From positions 28,648,064 to 28,712,063 of the forward strand of contig OZ026840.1 of the NCBI GenBank assembly GCA_964023205.1: DNA of 64,000 nt. The letters are read 5' to 3'. The stretch is from Lutraria lutraria. Taxonomy: Eukaryota > Mollusca > Bivalvia > Venerida > Mactridae. This document shows, in pieces, positions 48,301 to 58,544 of this stretch (position 1 is the first letter of the stretch; every line of letters begins with the position of its first letter). A program made the position numbers and the translations under genes. The notes beneath the pieces are model-generated. The model was given only the letters and a program-made list of their open reading frames with translations. It ran no database searches and had not been told where the DNA came from.

Positions 48301-51300
48301 TGTGTTAGATTATTTTTGGAAGCATGGGAAAAACATTTAATGACATTCATAGCCAGATTTCAGGAACTTACCGTCGCAGATGAAAAGGTATGTTTTGAAA
48401 AACTAAAAATTTATGCTTTGATTTAGCAAATCTTACGGTTTCTTATATTGCTGCAAATACATATGTTAATCAGGTATTCATAATACAATGGATTTGTGAA
48501 GGAAAGAGGGTGGGCAAGCTATTGGAAAGGTGAGGCCTAGGGTAGAAGGGTGGGCAAGCTTTTGGAAAGGTGGGGCCTAGGGTAAAAGGGTGGGCAAGCT
48601 TTTGGAAAGGTGGGGCCTAGGGTAGAAGGGTGGGCAAGCTTTTGGAAAGGTGTGGCCTAGGGTAGAAGGGTGGGCAGAAGAATGGGCTGAAGGAAGCGCA
48701 AGCTGAAGGTGGATGAAAGGAAGGATGGAAAGAAGGGCAGATTTTAAGGAGGATAGGCCAATCAAAGGAAGGGGGACAGAAGTAAGCGGATGAAGGGAGG
48801 TAGAGTCTTTGAAAGGAAGGCGGACTGAAGGGAAATGAGGTGGATAAAGGGAGGGTGGGCTGAATGGAGGATAGGCAGATGAAAAGAAGGGCTGGCAGAA
48901 GTAAGGACTGAAGGGAGGATAGGAAGATGGTTGGAAAGGTGGGCAAGAGATTGGAAGGACAGGGAAAAAGCTGTATAATCTGGCAGTATTCTGCCTGTTA
49001 TAATAATGGCAATGTAGAGGTCAATGGTTAATACATTCAGTGTAGAGGATATTTTGTCAATATTACATACCTTGCTACCTTGTGTGGATGAAGGTTTTGA
49101 ACATCAATCTTTAAACGCTACTATGTCATTGGGCAATGCACTCTGAACCATCCAATCAGTTTTTAGAATGGTTTCCAACATATCTGTTATCTGTTGATGA
49201 AAACCAACAGTTTTGAAACCAGTCTAAGAATTAAGCTCTTATCATTGGTCAATTTGAAAAAAATGAACTTAGCAATAACCAATCAGATTCCAGTATTTTT
49301 GACTGGTCTAAGTTTTTTTTTTCATTTCAGACTGATCTACTCGAAAAATTTCTGCAATTTATGTATCAAAATATGAATAAAGATACTATCTGGCAAGGTT
49401 TGTATTAACCTTTACACAATTTTGAAATTATTTGGACCAAGTATTCACCATGATATTAAGTTAGACAATGTGTAGCACTTAAAAAATGTGTTCTTAGCGC
49501 GAAATCAGAGATAATTAGCTGACTCAACATGTTACCATTGAGCATTTACTGGTAGTTCATGTTAGAAATATTAAAAACTCTTCTACATGATCCCAATTTT
49601 TCTGGCTATACAATACTTCCTGTTCTGAATGGCAAAATTACCGTTTACATTTGAATTGTTTTTTTTTTGCATTCAGAAAATTTTGATCTTTGAATGAAAA
49701 TCTAATCTTTTGAAGTCCAATCTTCAAGAGTTGGATAAATTAATTTTCGTAACTCATCAAATTTTCACAGTTTTGTTTTGTGACTTTTTAAAAATCTTAA
49801 ATATAGTAGAAGTTAGATACATACAAAAGAAACTAGACGTATTACTATAGGGTAAATACATGCCATTTTCTGTGTTACATTACAGCGGCTAGTGAAGGTC
49901 AGCTAGATGATGCGAGGTTAGCTATAGAACGATACATGATGTCTAGAATATATACACATGCTATGTTTCCTAACGGGGATGGTGATATAGACAGAGATTA
50001 GTAAGTATCCATTGCATGTACTTATCAGTTTGACCAGCCTTCGTGTTCGAGTGGTTAAGGTTACTGACTTCAAATCACTGTAACCTCTCACTGATAGAGG
50101 GTCGTGGGTTCGAGCCCCGCTACCGACCATGTCTGTTTATGTGAGAAAGTAGACAGTTGCTTACGAAGGATGGGTGTCTTAAGTACTGGTTCTTCCCAGG
50201 AATGATGGTTAAGTGAACTGTCTGCTTCATATGACTCTGACTGTTAAAAAGCGGCATAAAACTCGATCAAACAAACACTTGACATAGCAAGAGAGGCATA
50301 TACACCTTCCAATAAACCAGATTCTTTGAACTCAGTCAGTTGAGCACCTAATTGTCTATCTAGAGGGCCCAAGTAAGGAATGTGCCTTCTGATAAACTAG
50401 AACATGTCAAGTTTGTTTTTATCTCCAAAAAGAAAGAACCCCCCACCCACCACCCCTGATGGAAAAAATATGAACCCAGAAAAAACATTCCCATTACACA
50501 TAATATTATTGTCATAGCTACATGTACTTAGTGTAATCTAGTGTCTGATGAACAAGGATAAAGAAGAAAGAAAAAGTGACGTTGTGTTTATCCCAGTAGA
50601 GAAACTGAACAGGTTGCACCACTATTAATATAAGTACCTTGGAAATTATAACAAGACAATGCATATGTTTCCCTTTCCTTCAAAATTTCCCTTGTAAGGG
50701 GTCTAGCCTCATTTCCCCAAAATGTAGAGAGAACCTTGAATATCAAAGATGCTTTTTTCACCTCCAGTTTGATACAGCAACATATCAAAGAATTAAGCAA
50801 AGTGATTACTCCAGAACACAAAGACTTGAAGATACCAAAAATGTATCACCTAGAGTGTCCCTGGCCAGCTGCTCAGCGAGAACTATACATGATAAATGCT
50901 TATAAGGTAAGTACTTAAAGCCCATTTAGCTTTTTATACGCCCGTTTGAAAAAGAAATGGGTCGTATTATGGGATACAATGGTGTCAGCTCTCTAATTCA
51001 AAGAGTTTAATTTGAATGTTCACCAAACTTGATGGAAATGTTTATGGCCATGAGATCTTTGTCAAGTTTGATAACCTGCCCAATCAGCCCAGGCACTTCT
51101 GAGTTATGCCCCTTGACAGGCGTATTTTGTTACCTTGCACTCTTGTTGGATGTTAAATGTTAAAATTAAAGTAGGTCTTATTTTACCTAGAAAGATATCT
51201 TATCAGTGAAACTGACTTTTACTTTCAATATGAATATTGCGAAATTTTCTTTTTAATCACAAAATACGTATAGAAATGTAGCACAGTATTTTTTTTCAAT

Positions 51301-52479
51301 GATATTGCAAAAAATAAGAAAAAGAATCTGACATCATTTTTACGAGATGCGACTAAAGAAAGGCATTATATAAATATTGTTTTAGAGCAAATTAACTATA
51401 TTTCTTATATATTTTACTATCACTTTATCTATTGTTCGGTATTACTTAATTCTAAAAGCTAATGGGCCTTTAATTTTAAAGGGACAATAATACATTTGAT
51501 GACTGCAGAAAAATTGTAAAAATTGATGTGTACTCACCAATCTTCACGTTCATAAATTACTAAATATGTGTCAAAACTATGAATATTGTGTATTATTTAA
51601 TTCAAACTCCTATCATAATAACATTATTCTATAGCAAACACAGGGGCCTCCTTTGTCAAGTGGTTATGGTCCCTGGCTAGTAATCACTAGCCCCTCACCA
51701 CTGTAAGTTCGAATTCCTCCTGGGACCAGAAAAAATATATTATCATAGAAGGAAACTTGGTGGTTCTACCCAGGTGTACACTTAGGGTCTTTCTCCACAA
51801 TTAAAACTTGAAGAGTCGCCTCATGACATTGGCTGTTGGCACAGCCATAAACCTGATGAAAAAAAAGATATTCCATTGAACTTTTAGCCTAATTTTCTCT
51901 GCCCCTGTGTCGATAGATCGGGGCCGTATTGTTTTTTGCCTGTCTGTTTATCTGTCTGTTTGTACCAAACTTTTACCTTGCCTATTCAATCAAAACACTT
52001 CCACCTACTGTCATCAAACTTCATTATGTTGGTTCCTCACGACAACCTCTACAGGACCTGTGCATTTTAAGGTCAAAGGTCAAGGAGGTGGCATTGTGTT
52101 TTAGAAACATAACTTGTTCTTTCTTGATTATTCATGGGCATTTCAGTACATATACATGATAGTCTTTGTTTCTGTGTTTCAGACACCAAAAGACAAAGTG
52201 AAATGTGTGCAGAGAGGTGCTGCCACCATCATGAACCTTCTGAGTATGGCCAACGAGAAATCTGTTCCAGCCGCTGACGACTTTACTCCTGTGTTTATAT
52301 TTGTGATAATAAAAGCCAATCCACCCTGCTTACTCTCTACGATACAATATGTAAATAGTTTCTATCAGGACCGATTACAGGGGGAGGAGCAATACTGGTG
52401 GATGCAATTTGTCGCTGCCGTAGAATTTATAAAAACGATGGATTATCAGCAAGATAGTGTATGTGAGCGTATGGCATAG
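27399..52479 (+). CDS. GAPVD1: GTPase-activating protein and VPS9 domain-containing protein 1 (GAPVD1/RME-6) homologue, 23 coding exons
   Basis: GAPVD1/RME-6 acts on clathrin-coated and early endocytic vesicles. Its VPS9 domain is a Rab5-family exchange factor and its N-terminus is RasGAP-like. Coding exons: 27399-27500, 28796-29554, 31371-31513, 32096-32210, 32510-32641, 33488-33674, 34073-34257, 34989-35124, 35768-36073, 36443-36585, 37067-37256, 37584-38644, 40065-40146, 44994-45053, 45458-45547, 45982-46199, 46749-46939, 47440-47574, 48264-48387, 49331-49397, 49886-50000, 50768-50906, 52183-52479. All phases agree: 4977 nt, 1658 residues plus stop, longer than human (about 1480) mainly in the disordered middle. 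The start MALGLDLAELSMHLRQERLF matches the family N-terminus. Small alternative exons in the 4.8 kb intron 13 cannot be excluded. Confidence 0.95.
28072..28326 (-). repeat. tRNA-derived SINE (family A) in GAPVD1 intron 1
   Basis: Minus-strand copy with the body words CTCTTTATGTGGGAAAGT and GTACTGGTTCTTCCC, a head near 28300 (GGTCAAGTGGTTACTGTC) and an oligo-A-rich end near 28075. It matches 4816-5038. Confidence 0.75.
28796..32210 (+). other. GAPVD1: GAPVD1 exons 2-4: RasGAP-like domain
   Basis: Exon 2 alone encodes 253 residues (35-287) without interruption. Conserved blocks are TPAECCMRTNQLESLAFVDG, NPRRMLRRGSNSFS and SAKLFLTAALHDPVM. The RRGSNS segment lies where RasGAPs carry the catalytic arginine finger (xRGxS), so the finger arginine looks retained. 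Exon 3 gives the LVFALFICPAICDPE block, the counterpart of the RasGAP FLR..PA signature, but with FI in place of LR. Exon 4 gives RHNLMQMAQIIQVLA. Confidence 0.9.
33735..33985 (+). repeat. tRNA-derived SINE (family D) in GAPVD1 intron 6
   Basis: Head GGTAGTCTAGTGGTTACGC with B box GGATTCGAATCTC (33783-33796), then the family tail CCCAACTACTGAGCCAAG and TAGAGTTGGGATATATAAATG. Confidence 0.75.
35168..35365 (+). repeat. Interspersed repeat in GAPVD1 intron 8
   Basis: Starts ATGCCCCCTTTCAAAGAAAA, continues with TTGGTTGGTTGGTCGG and ends with AGGTCAAGATCACATGGGG. It resembles the class at 44517-44785 and 51900-52105, which share GGTCAAAGGTCA-type words and a GGGGCATA or GTATAC end. Confidence 0.6.
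38800..39825 (+). mobile_element. Nested repeats: foldback element interrupted by a 160-bp tandem element
   Basis: 38800-38915 and 39781-39825 are two halves of the foldback family seen at 19985-20640. Between them, an element opens with the hairpin AGCTCACCTGA-TTCA-TCAGGTGAGCT (38916-38941) and closes with GGGCCAATGTGGCCCTCTTG (39760-39779). Inside, TGTTTACACT recurs at 38989, 39151, 39311, 39471 and 39632, giving four monomers of about 160 bp. Confidence 0.75.
40470..40540 (+). repeat. 20-bp tandem repeat (3.5 copies)
   Basis: Unit ACCCTTAAAATGGTATTTTG repeated with a few substitutions in GAPVD1 intron 13. Confidence 0.85.
40782..40940 (+). repeat. 32-bp minisatellite (about 5 copies)
   Basis: The unit begins ATCTACTCACAATGTGCAAA and continues with ACATTACACATA. 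The copies are nearly identical, so it is recent and likely to vary in number. Located in GAPVD1 intron 13. Confidence 0.85.
41187..41920 (+). repeat. tRNA-derived SINE family C pieces
   Basis: 41190-41240 has a head (GTAGTTGAGCGGTTATAGTC, then CTCTGACTGGTGACTACTAG). 41860-41920 has the tail (GGTGTATGCCTGAGGTCTT, CACAGTTTAAGCTTGAAAAG). Better copies are at 51640-51870 and 54525-54770. The middle carries a TATC microsatellite near 41513-41530. Confidence 0.6.
41937..41952. repeat. Poly-C run (16 nt)
   Basis: The longest homopolymer in the window, immediately after a family C SINE tail in GAPVD1 intron 13. Confidence 0.8.
42088..42375. mobile_element. Two abutting MITEs, CAGTCAAACCTG family
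   Basis: Copy one spans 42088-42266 and ends CCCAGGTCTGACTG; copy two spans 42273-42375, starting CAGTCAAGCC and ending GGTTTGACTG. Both carry CCTTTGTT or CCTTTATTC inner words. The copies are separated by TACATA. Confidence 0.65.
42936..43048 (+). repeat. Truncated SINE (family A, 3' half)
   Basis: Only the body and tail remain: GAGTCTAGTACTGGTTCTTC, CATATGACTCTGACTG, and a tail of ATAAACAAACAAG type. Confidence 0.7.
43526..43730. mobile_element. Foldback MITE, ATACTGTGGAATCATT family (GAPVD1 intron 13)
   Basis: Starts ATACTATGGAGTCATTAATT and ends AAATGAATATACAGTAT; internal arms TTCGTGGGTCGG and CCACGAAATC are complementary over a short centre. Confidence 0.75.
43820..44785 (+). repeat. 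TGACCT-rich repeat block in GAPVD1 intron 13
   Basis: Several degenerate copies of a repeat rich in TGACCT half-sites (near 43929, 44021, 44165, 44290 and 44552-44578). The 3' end at 44678-44737 is a 30-bp tandem pair (GTTTGGTACAGACAGACGGA and on), then GGGGGCATA. The inverse of this repeat is at 51900-52105. Confidence 0.65.
45054..46748 (+). other. GAPVD1 introns 14-16: content
   Basis: Intron 14 has an interspersed element at about 45115-45300 (words CACCAAACTTGATGGAAATG and TTTGATAACCAGCCCAATC, ending GGCACTCTTGTT), sister to 50936-51150. Intron 15 shows nothing recognisable. Intron 16 carries a family B SINE at 46440-46665, where the 135-residue frame is repeat-derived. Confidence 0.55.
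47080..47275. mobile_element. MITE, CAGTAAAACCTTGATTATCC family
   Basis: 20-bp inverted ends CAGTAAAACCTTGATTATCC and GGATAATCAAGGTTTTACTG, flanked by TA on both sides (47078-47079 and 47276-47277). The inside repeats TTTCGGATAA. TA duplication and CAGT ends suit a pogo/Tc1-like group. Confidence 0.8.
47623..48240. mobile_element. Two MITE-like elements in GAPVD1 intron 18
   Basis: 47623-47834 is an ATACTGTGGAATCATT foldback. 48075-48240 is a GAGAGGTTG-family element (GTTGTTAACGAGAAAATGTT; ends GGAGAGGTTGTATTGTA) similar to 55259-55442. Confidence 0.7.
48505..48965 (+). repeat. 40-bp minisatellite followed by a long purine-biased tract
   Basis: Four or more copies of a 40-bp unit (GGGTGGGCAAGCTTTTGGAA, then AGGTGGGGCCTAGGGTAGAA) at 48508-48665, then about 300 bp of AAGGGAGG/GATGAAAGG-like purine-rich sequence to 48965. 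It lies in GAPVD1 intron 19 on the sense strand. Open frames on the other strand are repeat artefacts. Confidence 0.85.
50030..50277 (+). repeat. Full-length tRNA-derived SINE (family A) in GAPVD1 intron 21
   Basis: The best-preserved copy: A-box region TTCGAGTGGTTAAGG, arm CTGACTTCAAATCACTG, B box GGGTTCGAGCCCC, then CCATGTCTGTTTATGTGAGA, GTACTGGTTCTTCCC, and tail AAACTCGATCAAACAAAC. The head looks Ser-tRNA-like. Confidence 0.85.
50768..52479 (+). other. GAPVD1: GAPVD1 exons 22-23: VPS9 catalytic domain
   Basis: Residues 1514-1658. It contains TPKDKVKCVQRGAATIMNLL, then SVPAADDFTPVFIFVIIKAN and PPCLLSTIQYVNSFY. The Asp of the ADDF motif and the Tyr of QYV match the Asp and Tyr that VPS9 exchange factors use to open Rab5. 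The protein ends with VEFIKTMDYQQDSVCERMA, a short non-conserved tail. TAG stop at 52477-52479. Confidence 0.92.
50936..52105 (+). repeat. Repeats in GAPVD1 intron 22
   Basis: 50936-51150 is an interspersed element (TACGCCCGTTTGAAAAAG ... TTGCACTCTTGTT). 51640-51870 is a family C SINE (GTCAAGTGGTTATGGTCCC, B box AGTTCGAATTCC). 51900-52105 is the inverse of the TGACCT-rich repeat, with a perfect AGGTCAAAGGTCA at 52070-52082. The stretch 51151-51640 is AT-rich with nothing recognisable. Confidence 0.65.
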
Positions 52480-52751
52480 TATTTTGCATAATATTGTGTA
52501 ACCAACTCTATATATAGCCTACTCTAGCTTGACGCCAAACTAGAGGGCGCTGGTGTGCCTAACTAGGGGGCGTCGACGTATATGTGCATCGTATATGTGT
52601 CAATATTATCCTGTTACTGTGTATGTTTTATGTGATGTTAAAGTGATTAACGTGGTTCTGGTATTGAAGTGGTTTGATTTTAATGGATCGCGGGTTGGGG
52701 GTCGAAATGCTATTTATATGATTTGCAGATTTATATGGTTATATCCTATTT

Positions 52752-52928
52752 CAGTCAAACCTGTGTTGGTGGCCACTTCTGAATAAAGTCCACCTTGTGA
52801 ATGAATGCCATTCTTTTGAAAACTGTCGTAGATTATTTAGAACAAAATGAACTCCAAAAAAGGCCATCTGTCTATAAAGGGCACATTATGTCTTTCCCAA
52901 GGAAGGCCTTTGATCACAGGTTTGACTG
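52752..52928. mobile_element. MITE, CAGTCAAACCTG family
   Basis: Starts CAGTCAAACCTGTGTTGG, ends CACAGGTTTGACTG; 177 bp with inner words CTTTCCCAAGGAAGGCCTTT. Confidence 0.75.
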
Positions 52929-53637
52929 TATATTTCGGTTTAGTTTTATTTTCAGTGAAGTTAGTTTAAACATATTTTATTCAAGAAACGAATGTATAGA
53001 AGTGCAAATACAATTATATACAGATGGATTGGAAAACAAGCAAGTATTGCTGATATCAATTCCTTTTCTTCAGTGAAGCTTCACCATGAATATATTCTGT
53101 CAAAACTTGAGTCGAACAGTCACCGATGAATTTTAGCCACCATTGAACAAAATTAATTTCACTCTTAAACAAACATATAGGTTACTTTTGTCTCACTCGG
53201 TGGTTTTAATTCATAACTTTGACTGCATCTTTGCTATCTTCTGAATCAATCTGGCTTGAAATTAGCTCTGTGTGTTCATATTGTTGTAATTTTTTTGTGT
53301 TTAAGAAATATCTAATCATTTTATGGGCATTTTGTTTATAAGTTTTGATGGTCATAGTATAAAATTATGTGTAAATGGGCTATTAATTTTTTCTTTCTCT
53401 GTAGCAATTATTAACTAATGATTATACAAATATCTAATTTCCTTAGATAATGCTGATCTAGCTCTCTGAAGTTGTAATTAAAAAACTATCAATCGATCAT
53501 TGATATATTGTTATCATTATTATATAATATTAGTGCCTATATAATTATCATATTTTCCTCATCTTGTAAGTTGCACATTATTTAGAAATAAATTCTCGCA
53601 TGTTGTCGACTGAATGGTCTATATTAAATATTATGTA

Positions 53638-53813
53638 CAGTCAAACCTGTGTAAGCAGTCACCTCCAAATAAAGGCCACCTTGTGAATAAAGGTCATTCT
53701 TTTAAAACCTTATTGATTGTTTGGAACAAAATGACCTCCTAGTAAGGGCAACCTGTCAATAATGGCCACATTTTGTCTTCCCCAAGGGTGGCCTTTGTTT
53801 ACAGGTCTGACTG
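53638..53813. mobile_element. MITE, CAGTCAAACCTG family
   Basis: Starts CAGTCAAACCTGTGTAAG after TA, ends ACAGGTCTGACTG; 176 bp, with AAATAAAGGCCACCTTGTGA inside. Confidence 0.75.
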
Positions 53814-54101
53814 GACACATTTGAGTATTCATTATGTTTTATTTTGTTTGAGATTTAGGATCAAATCTGAGATTAACATGTAAATTTTGATTTTGAATGC
53901 TGTGTAAAATAGTCAACCGCTCTTAGATACAATTGTTCTCTAGAAATGGATGCACTTTTGATCTTTAAAAAACCTTAATACCATGGAACCTTATGATCAG
54001 AATTTGCTAGGGCTGACAAAAAATGTTTAGATATGTGAGATTTCCGGATAAGACAGGTTGCACATATATAAACTAAGTTTTTTAGAATTAAATACGTAAC
54101 T

Positions 54102-54478
54102 CAGTAAAACCCCTGGACCAATTGTTCGGTTTTCTGAGAAATCCGGTTTTCAGAGAACTTTGGATAAAAATTGGGACTTGAATATCGTCCGGTTTTCAGG
54201 GAGTCCGGTTTTGTGGGGTTATACTGTGTAAATATTGGGCCTAGCTGATGGATGTATAGAATTATAAGTATCTTCTTATATAGCCTATAGTTGGTATACA
54301 GTTGAACTTGAGTTAGTAAGGACCTGTGAATTAATGCCTTAAGGTTTACGTTGGTAACTTGATGAAGTTTATTTTTATATTATTGGACAATTTCACCTTG
54401 CAATAAAGATGGACTGTTGTATATAAGGGACACATTTCTTTTCTCCCTTTTAGCATCCGTAGTGCACAGGTTTGATTG
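54102..54478. mobile_element. Two decayed MITEs
   Basis: 54102-54226 starts CAGTAAAACCCCTGG and ends TGTGGGGTTATACTG, with TCCGGTTTTC words inside. 54299-54478 starts CAGTTGAACTTGAG and ends CACAGGTTTGATTG, an old member of the CAGTCAAACCTG family. Confidence 0.65.
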
Positions 54479-55258
54479 TAGATTGTACTTGTATGTTTGG
54501 GTGTTATGGGAATCCATTGTAAAGGACTTTGCGGTTGAATGGTAGTGGTCTCTGACTTATACCGGTTAATCACTTACCCCTATCTGCTGTGAGTTCGATT
54601 CCCATCTAGGACCAGAGAAAATTTCACATGTCAGTTAACTGGCCAGCTAACTTATGAAAGGTTGGTGATTCTAATCAGCTGTACGCCTTAGGTCTTTCTC
54701 CTGCACTAAAGATGAATAGGTTGTCACATGACCCCGGTTGTTGGTGCAATTTTAAAACCTAGGAACAAATAAGAATGGTAATCCATTGTACTTATTTGTG
54801 TTTGAAAAATTAAGTTCTGTTTACCCAAATAAAGATATTTTTACAAGAAGAAACTATTCAAGGTATTAATTTTCATTTTATTTCGTTATTTTGTTTGTGT
54901 ATATTTTTTATGCAGTGTTAAGTTATTCAGTATTTTTGTACATCCAAAATATGGGAACCAAAGAATTTTTGTTGACCGAAATATTTCTGTTAACTGAAAA
55001 GGAAAAATAGATTAGTTGAATCTTATGTTTTTTTACATAAACAAATACTTAAAAATATTACTACTTTATCATTATTTATACATGTATGTTTAAAGGGTCA
55101 ATAAATACAATTTATACTGGTACCATTGTATTCTGTCTCAATGTTAAAAAAATGGCAAATCATGTTAATAAAGTACTAAATATATCATTTACATTAAAAC
55201 CTGATTTGATCTACTTGTTCATCAACCCTCGGCTCAATTTGTCGAGTGTAACATGTAT

Positions 55259-55442
55259 ATACTGTGCAACCACTCCAAAGCAACACCCTTTGGGAGCAGA
55301 AAAATTATGTTGTTGTTGAGAGGTTGTTGCTTTAGAGAGGTTAAATTAAATAGTGAAATCATTCAGTGGGAAAGAAACATGCTGTTGTTGAAGGGGAGGT
55401 TGTTGCTCAAGAGAGGGCTGCTCTGGAGAGGTTGTACTGTAT
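55259..55442. mobile_element. MITE-like element, GAGAGGTTG family
   Basis: Ends ATACTGTGCAACCACTCC and GAGAGGTTGTACTGTAT are inverted. Inside are repeated GAGGTTGTTGCT words. The 89-residue open frame here comes from this repeat. Confidence 0.7.
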
Positions 55443-58159
55443 ATGGACCTCAAACAATGGGCATGGCCCATGCTCTCTGTGATGATTCTGTTGAAGCCAT
55501 AGTGTCTCCAGGTCATTCATGAACAGTGTTCACTCTTTCACATACTTTCGTTTTCACATTTATTGATACAAAAATATATAATAGACAAAAAGAATGAGTT
55601 AACATATACAAATGCCAACAGTGCTTATAGGTCATATTTCTTCTCTTCTTTTATAGTGGACTTGGTTTACAGTTTGATTGTTTACTGATTGTTATTATGT
55701 TATGTTTCTTGTATTCTTTCATTAAGAATTTGTCTTCACCACTAATTTTGACCATATTTTTCAGTTTGAAAATACTCATTCCAAAATATATTCTGAATGA
55801 ACTTCCCTCTCTATTTTCTGCCTTAAATATCAGGGGGGTTTATTAGAGATTATGTTATTGATCATACCTCAAGTAAGACAGGTTGTATATCTTTACAATG
55901 AATGTTGGGATTTATTACCTTATGTAAATGAAAGTGTCTCGAATTCTGCAAAATTTATTTAGAAGGAAGAAGTGTTGTTCGGTTTGGCACAAATAGAGAA
56001 TGATAGTATTGATTAATCGAATACAAAAATGGTAAACAGAGGCATTCTCAATAAAGAATTGTGACATTTTTTCTAATTTTGAAAAAAAAAAATCCAAAAT
56101 CAAAGACAATTTTTTAGTAAATGACTAAATTGTTAAACAAGATTTTGTATGATTAACTCTAATATAGTTATTCAACAATGTTAAATAAAAATGCCATTTT
56201 AGGCAAGACAAGACCTTAATGAAATGAGAAATTGTTTTAAAAACACCGATTAATGACCGATGTTGATCCCTTTATAACATATTTGTGATTAAGTGTAATT
56301 AGGGGTCATACATAAGTATTGTTTGCATTAGCATAAAGATATTTCTAAGTTCAGACAAAACAATGCTAATTTTCGCAGTGAGGTTTGCTTCGGTACCCAA
56401 ATTATCTAAAAAAGTATCTGTAATGGCCAATTGTATCCTTTCCGAATTGCAGAGTCTTATTGCTATGGTAACTTCATTGAATTTATCAATTATGTTAAAA
56501 TTTGTGATAGTAAATTTTTTCTATATATATGTGTATATTCTTTTTTTGGATTTATTTATTTTTGTTGCTTGTAAATTTGTATAAATGTAAATTTGTTTAA
56601 AATTTAGGTACCATAGGTTAAACCCCATAGATATAATCCACACACATATATATATATATATTGGCTTTGCAATATAAAGACTTGTTTGATGTGAATTAAA
56701 TTGAATTTCAATTAATTTTATTATTTATAACAGAAATATGCATTTTTGACTGTGAATGATTTGAATAGATTCAGCTTGAAGATTTAATTATTTTATTGGA
56801 AAAAATGCAGTGATTTTTTTAGATATTTTTACATAGCCAGGGAATTTTTCTTTTAATATTCTAAAAAAATTGTAGGTCTAAGGAAAGATCGACTTTATAC
56901 CTAGTAGTGAAATTTCAGCTCATTGATACCTTGAGTAGAAAAATATTTAGACTTTTTTTTAACTGAATATTCATAATTAATGTTTGTGATATTGAAATGG
57001 TTATTTTTTATAACACTTGTAGAGCTTATTGTGTGAGATGTATAGGCTAGCCTTATTTAAGTTCATTATATTCGAAGTGCTTATTTTTCTAGTCCTGTTG
57101 AATATAGTTTTACAGTTTATAATGTAATTTGAAGGGGACAAATATTTTACTTTATCTTGCATTAGATTTTAAAGCCATTTCTCCCATAGCTTTAGAACAG
57201 CTGAAAGTCATTAAAAATTTGATTTTTAAGTCCGTTTTTATAATGAAAATCATTAAACACCATTTTGTGCCATTAACTTAGTCTGAACTCCTCTTTCTTA
57301 ATCATTTACTTCTAATTGTATTAAATGCTTCTTAAATGCATTGAAAAATAATGTGCAAAATGTTAATTTCTCTGGGAATCTTTCTGTTAAAGTTTAATAA
57401 GTTACTTCCCCTGGGAAACCTTAATAAGAGTTACTTCCCCTTGTCAATATTATGTTTGACTTGTTTACTTTCACTTTGAAGTCTCATTTAAGGCTTCATT
57501 ATCAGACACTTATCTTGAAAAGCCGTCAGTAAGTGGCTTCAACACAGTTACTTCCCCTTTCAGTGTTTAATATTGATTTTGAATGAATTCTGTTAAAATA
57601 CTCGCGCAGTAAAGAAGCAAGTTTAATTATGTATCATGGTTAATAAAAAAATTAACAATAATTGTCCAATAGGGAATCTATTGGCAGTATATTATGTATA
57701 TTACAACAGCTGCACAGTGTTACTAGTACAGAATTAATATTATCAATATTATTTGTATACCAACACCCTTTAAGGAATATTTTACTCTTCACATACTGTA
57801 TAAATGTAACACTGGTTTCCCTTCTGGTTTTTGATTTGAACAACTTAACATGGTAAACAGAACATCAAAAGTTGCCAAATGAGACTCAGTTGCTAGTGTG
57901 ACATCAAATTCTATAGAGAAAAAATCTGTTCAATTATATGCATTCTTTGAAATCATAACTTATTGTGGTACTAGAAGCCCCGCCTACCGACTCAGAGGTT
58001 GTACATTAATTCTTCTTTCCTTCAGTGTATGGAATTTAACAATTCATCTATTAACCTTGAGGGTTGGTTAGTACTAGGGACTAATATTAAGTTGGAAGTT
58101 GCAAAAAGCTTTGTTCACAATGATTGTAAAATAGATAATTCGAAGAAACCATGAATGTA

Positions 58160-58338
58160 CAGTCAAACCTGTATTGGGCGGCTACCTTCGAATAAAGGCC
58201 ACTCTGTGAATAAAAGCCATTCTTTTAAAAAAAATTCATGGTTTATCTGGAACAAAGTAAGCTCCAAATAAGGTCACCTGTCAGTAAAGGCCATATTTTG
58301 TCTTTCCCTAGGGTGGCCTTTGTTCACAGGTTTGACTG
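58160..58338. mobile_element. MITE, CAGTCAAACCTG family (intact ends)
   Basis: CAGTCAAACCTGT and ACAGGTTTGACTG are exact inverted ends, flanked by TA at 58158-58159 and 58339-58340. 179 bp, no coding capacity. It is the reference copy for the family in this window. Confidence 0.85.
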
Positions 58339-58544
58339 TACTTTATTTTTAATGCTAATGACCTTTGGTGAAGATATATGTCTTAAAGTTTTGCTTATTT
58401 TGTACTTCCTGAAACATTCCTGACTCATTTTTCTTTATTTGAGATGAATATACTGGTCTATTTGAAACATTCTTTGTTTGATGGTTATTATTAGAACCTA
58501 GAACATTCTAGTTTCTATGGTAAAATAACCTGGAAATGCTTTAT

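Larger units (their letters stand above)
45982..50000 (+). other. GAPVD1: GAPVD1 exons 16-21: helical region preceding VPS9
   Basis: Residues about 1231-1514. Family blocks appear in order: SDDILAKYRKK, KLRIVLGSADFQ, LRTQLSEATNLQNKDTIAQL, YVSYLVRCKQGLLNTLAHI, VCVRLFLEAWEKHLMTFIARF, then DDARLAIERYMMSRIY and FPNGDGDIDRD. This is the helical bundle that packs against VPS9 domains in the family. Confidence 0.9.
52480..58500 (+). other. GAPVD1 3' UTR and downstream non-coding DNA
   Basis: The 3' end of the transcript cannot be placed; AATAAA words occur repeatedly (for example near 53588 and 59164). No further coding exon recognised. MITEs occupy 52752-52928, 53638-53813, 54102-54226, 54299-54478, 55259-55442 and 58160-58338, and a family C SINE 54525-54770. 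From 55600 to 57400 the DNA is very AT-rich and featureless apart from a TA dinucleotide run near 56645. GTTACTTCCCC occurs three times at 57411, 57430 and 57546. Confidence 0.5.

Noticed and set aside
48577..48946. Pro/Ser-rich open frames antisense to GAPVD1 intron 19
   Set aside because: They are shadows of the purine-rich minisatellite.
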